NCBI RefSeq assembly: GCF_008831285.2
Contig: NC_045141.1
Span: forward strand, 2,792,001 to 2,856,000
DNA: 64,000 nt
Source: Nymphaea colorata
Taxonomy: Eukaryota > Streptophyta > Magnoliopsida > Nymphaeales > Nymphaeaceae
Direction of reading: 5' to 3'
Shown: piece by piece, positions 60,791-64,000 of the stretch
Position numbering within the stretch: position 1 is the stretch's first letter
Layout of the letters: every line of letters begins with the position of its first letter
The notes under the pieces: model-generated
The model's input: only the letters and a program-made list of their open reading frames with translations
Databases searched by the model: none
Told to the model about the DNA's origin: nothing
Program-made: the position numbers and the translations under genes

Positions 60791-63092
60791 ACCCTAGTAT
60801 CTGACAACAAGACCCAGATCACCCCAAGTTGTCTCCACCAGAAAAAAATGACTATTTTGCCACTGGTCACCCCATTTTACCCCATGTTGATTCAATTTGT
60901 AGAACAATCTTGAAAATCTTGAGAATGGTTTTACCCAAGGTCAATCAGGGCTATTCCCATCCCTACAAGTCTTCAGTAATCTTCAGAACAAGTTTAGTAG
61001 CTTATATTTGGTCAAAAATGGTCCAGGAATGCCCATTTGCTTAGTTTTTCCAACATTTTTTTATCATAAGCTACAAACCTGATTAAAGTACTTCCAGCTT
61101 CTTTTCCAGCTTTCAAAATCAAATTCCAATGTTAGAGTTATAAGAAATGGTGCCCCATTTAACTATTTTTGTGTGTCTGATCACCATTTTTACCTGATTC
61201 GAAAGAGTCAGCCTGATTTAAGCTAGGACTACATTCTTTTGTGGCAAATCTGAATATTCTTACCTTTAATTTAAACAATTCTATATTAGATTGAGCAAAA
61301 TTGTAGTTTTCTAGTCACTCCTAGAGTGTCTATGTTTAGATATTGCTATTAGTGATTTCCAAACTAATTTTTAGGAGATCTAGAATGTCAATTTTTCATT
61401 CGAGCTCACAAATAGATTCAATGTTAGTGTGTTTAGTTCTCACATGCAAGCATGAAATCCCTATTTCCCATTTTACCCTTCACATTTCTATTTACAGGGT
61501 CAATTTTAGCTTGATCAATTTTGAAAATTGTGATTTTTCAAGGGTAAATTGAGAAATTTTTTAGTCAAACTTGACATACCTCCTAAACTAAACTTAATCT
61601 ATGTCTCAGTGTGGTTAGACTACCTAACCAGCCTCATAGAGCCTAATTTTGTGCCCATCACAAAATTATCATTTGTACATGCGTAAATTATTTTTGTATA
61701 AACCAAAATTTAGATTTACATGAACCAACCCAAGATATTTCTATGCTAGATATGAGCCCAATAAAGGTCATGCAGAGTCTGAGCCTGCTTGGAATGGAAC
61801 TCAGTGAGGTTTGAACTTAGTTGAACCTCTTTTGACCAGAATTGAACCCAGTTTAACTAGAGCCTAGTCTAACCTGCATCCAGCAGAGTCCAGACCTATA
61901 TCAAGCCCAGATCCACCTTCTAAATACTAAGTCAGAGCCCACAAGACCCACCCTCAAACTAGTTTGGATGCTTGATCTCAATTCCTTATTTAGATCATAA
62001 TATTAAAACTCAAATCTATAATTTGCTTTGATTGAGATTGAAACATCAATTTCAGATCTCCAAATCTAAATTTCACAATCTATACAATGATCTAAGCTTT
62101 TGATCCAAGTCCTTGATTTAAATTCTTGTTTGGATCTCAATCTCTTCAAAATCCATATCGTAAAATGAATACGTATTTAAAACTAGAGTTTAGTTCCAAA
62201 TGAATCTAGCACAGACACACATTAGACATCTAACCATTTAGATAGATGACACTTAACCCATCTATTTTTTCAAAATGTTGGTACTAGTCAAAATATAAAC
62301 TTTAGAATTCTGACACTTGTTAGAATTGGAGACTCCAACACATTTGAGACTCTCTAACCATCTATAAGTAGAGAAGTGTTGGGGAGGAGGGATCTCATCA
62401 GAACCCTCTCGAGCTCAAGCACCAAGATCACAAGTATGCTCATTCTCTCTTTGTTTTCTATTTTGATTTTTCTTTTTGGGTTTAAACATGTTTAATCCTC
62501 AAACCATGTGTTTCTAATGCTCGGCTAATTTTTTTTTTCCCATATAAAATTCTAAGCTTGTTTGGTCCTATATTTGATATTTTTCTAAACCTCTATTTTG
62601 TGCAACTTCCAAACTGTAAAAAAATCACATTCTAAAATTTGTCTAACTTGTAAACTTCATTACTTTTGATTGGGAGCTCAAATTTGCATTTTGTAAAATA
62701 AAAAAGTTAGATCTACATGTCTAATACCTTCCCACCAAATTTTAGCCAATTTCAAGTTTATTTGACCAGTCCATCAGATGATTTATTCAGAATTATTTTT
62801 CTGCAACTTTTCTATAGAATTGTGAAGAATCATATTTTCATCAACTTCGTGACATCTATTTCTCTGTCTTTAATATTTTTCAAAATTTTAACTAATATTG
62901 ATTTTTGTTCCGTGGAGAATCCAAACCCAATTTTGAGGAACAATGGAGTTGATTTGCTACCTCTTCCATCATTCTTAGAGTCGTCAAGTAAAATTTGTTT
63001 CAATTACTTTTTTGCCGTACTTATTTATACTAAGTGTCCAAAGTCATAACTTTTTTACCTCATGCATGTTTTCTGGTTTATAAAATCCTTTT
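60791..63092 (+). mobile_element. LTR-like AT-rich region (low confidence)
   Basis: There are no coding motifs. A TATA-like CTATAAGTAGAG at about 62353-62364 is followed by GAGGAGGGATCTC and CAGAACCCTCTCGAGCTCAAGC. The latter resembles GAGAACCCTCAAGCACCAAG downstream of the TATA box in solo LTR B. It may be a diverged LTR belonging with the protease fragment upstream. Boundaries are not seen. Confidence 0.3.
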
Positions 63093-64000
63093 TGTCACAC
63101 TCCGACCTTTTGACACCCAAACATTTTTTTTTTCTAAACATAAAGCATCGAGGTGCGACTACACAACAGTTCAAAAGAGATGAGCCAAGCAATTCAAAAC
63201 ATGGGCAATCCTTCATTTATATAACCATTTTATATATACAAACCACATCAATGTGTATAACAAAAATGCCTTAACTATATGATTGATGTCCTTCATTTAT
63301 ATAACCATTTTATATATACAAACCACATCCATGTGTATAACAAAAATGCCTTAACTATATGATTGATGTCGATCAAAAAACAAGACATCAATACCAATAA
63401 ACCAAGACGCGCCGACACTAAACAAGAAAACAAAACCCAAAACCTCCCCAGTAGGACGTGAGTGAAGCCATCTACTCAACTTGCTGCCCCGAGTCTGCCA
63501 AAACCTGAAAAAGAAAACAACTGAAGGCTCAGCCTTCGCAGTATGGCAACAAGCCAGGAAAATACCAAACCCTCTTAGATAGGGCTCAAATCAGAAGACA
63601 ATTATCAAAATCATTCACCATTATGTTGTGTCAGAGCACGACACGTACAAGCCACTCAAGGGCCACAGTACACAATTTCAATCACATGCTTTCATATCAA
63701 TCACATGCACATCAGTCACATACAATCATATACATTACATTTTCATTAACTTTAGTGAATTAACAGTTCCTATGGGTGCAACACAGGCACGTGCACACCA
63801 TGGGTGGCCTACAGCCGAGAGACAACCCCCGTGGTGGCCCATAACAATATGGATCCATTTCATCCGCTGCAGCGGTGGAGCACTCATCCCTGAATGTGTG
63901 AATTACAAGGAGAGATACTCAACCTTCCCTAGGGCACCCAGGTTGGGAAGGCGGGAGCCCACGCTCCAAGCACAACACACAACAGTACCCTGGGGCTTTG
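63093..64000 (+). mobile_element. Long TGTCACACCCC-family LTR, copy E3 (cut by window end)
   Basis: It starts TGTCACACTCCGACC, then the same CATCGAGGTGCGAC, GAGATGAGCCAAGCAATTC, CTTCGCAGTATGGCAACAAG and GGGCACCCAGGTTGGGAAG blocks as E1 and the reverse of E2. It runs off the window at the TGGGGCTTTG block, so about a quarter to a third of the element is visible. Confidence 0.75.
63211..63370. repeat. 80-bp tandem duplication in LTR E3
   Basis: Units 63211-63290 and 63291-63370 differ at one base (CACATCA versus CACATCC). E1 and E2 have one unit only, so the event is recent and copy-specific. Confidence 0.95.

Overview
This is a plant nuclear window: AT-rich, intron-bearing, with almost everything outside one gene made of decayed transposable elements. 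The one well-supported host gene, on the + strand, encodes a cytosolic-type glucose-6-phosphate 1-epimerase (aldose 1-epimerase family). Eight exons spanning 27497-55658 keep frame across every junction and give 313 residues. The plant lineage cannot be fixed from the sequence; the element families (Tat-type Ty3, Ty1/copia, hAT, endogenous caulimovirid) are general to angiosperms.

Layout. 1-8825: the end of a hAT-like non-autonomous repeat rich in CGTATCGTACGATACG palindromes, a stray exon of a TGA-type bZIP gene, a solo LTR with long TGTCACACCCC-type ends (2193-4487), and a fossil hAT transposase (about 5697-7640) with its subterminal repeats and right end at 8557. 8826-27055: one old minus-strand Ty3/gypsy element of the Tat lineage, with a left LTR remnant, integrase, archaeal-type RNase H, RNase H, RT, a gag-region mobile-domain-like ORF and a right LTR remnant. 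Two solo LTRs with perfect 5-bp target duplications split it: 12956-16165 in the integrase and 17992-22268 exactly in the RT YVDD motif.

27056-55900: the epimerase gene. Intron 5 (31281-53709) is 22.4 kb. It holds a 139-bp Harbinger-like MITE, a rearranged endogenous pararetrovirus (about 34100-44100, family Caulimoviridae), a 773-bp hAT-like element with an 8-bp target duplication, and a 7-kb Ty1/copia element (46020-52990, TSD TTAGT) that contains a fragment of a second copia element. The pararetrovirus keeps a tRNA-Met primer site, small ORFs, a coat-type zinc knuckle, protease, and RT/RNase H in order on the minus strand. Another viral ORF is present three times, two copies forming a head-to-head inverted repeat.

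55900-64000: no intact gene. There is a diverged tandem repeat with units of about 40-65 bp, a FAR1/MULE-type pseudogene, a Tat-type protease fragment, an LTR-like AT-rich stretch, and the start of a third copy of the TGTCACACCCC-type LTR, cut by the window end.

All coordinates come from reading splice sites, terminal motifs and target duplications by eye. Family names rest on recognised motifs, not on database searches.
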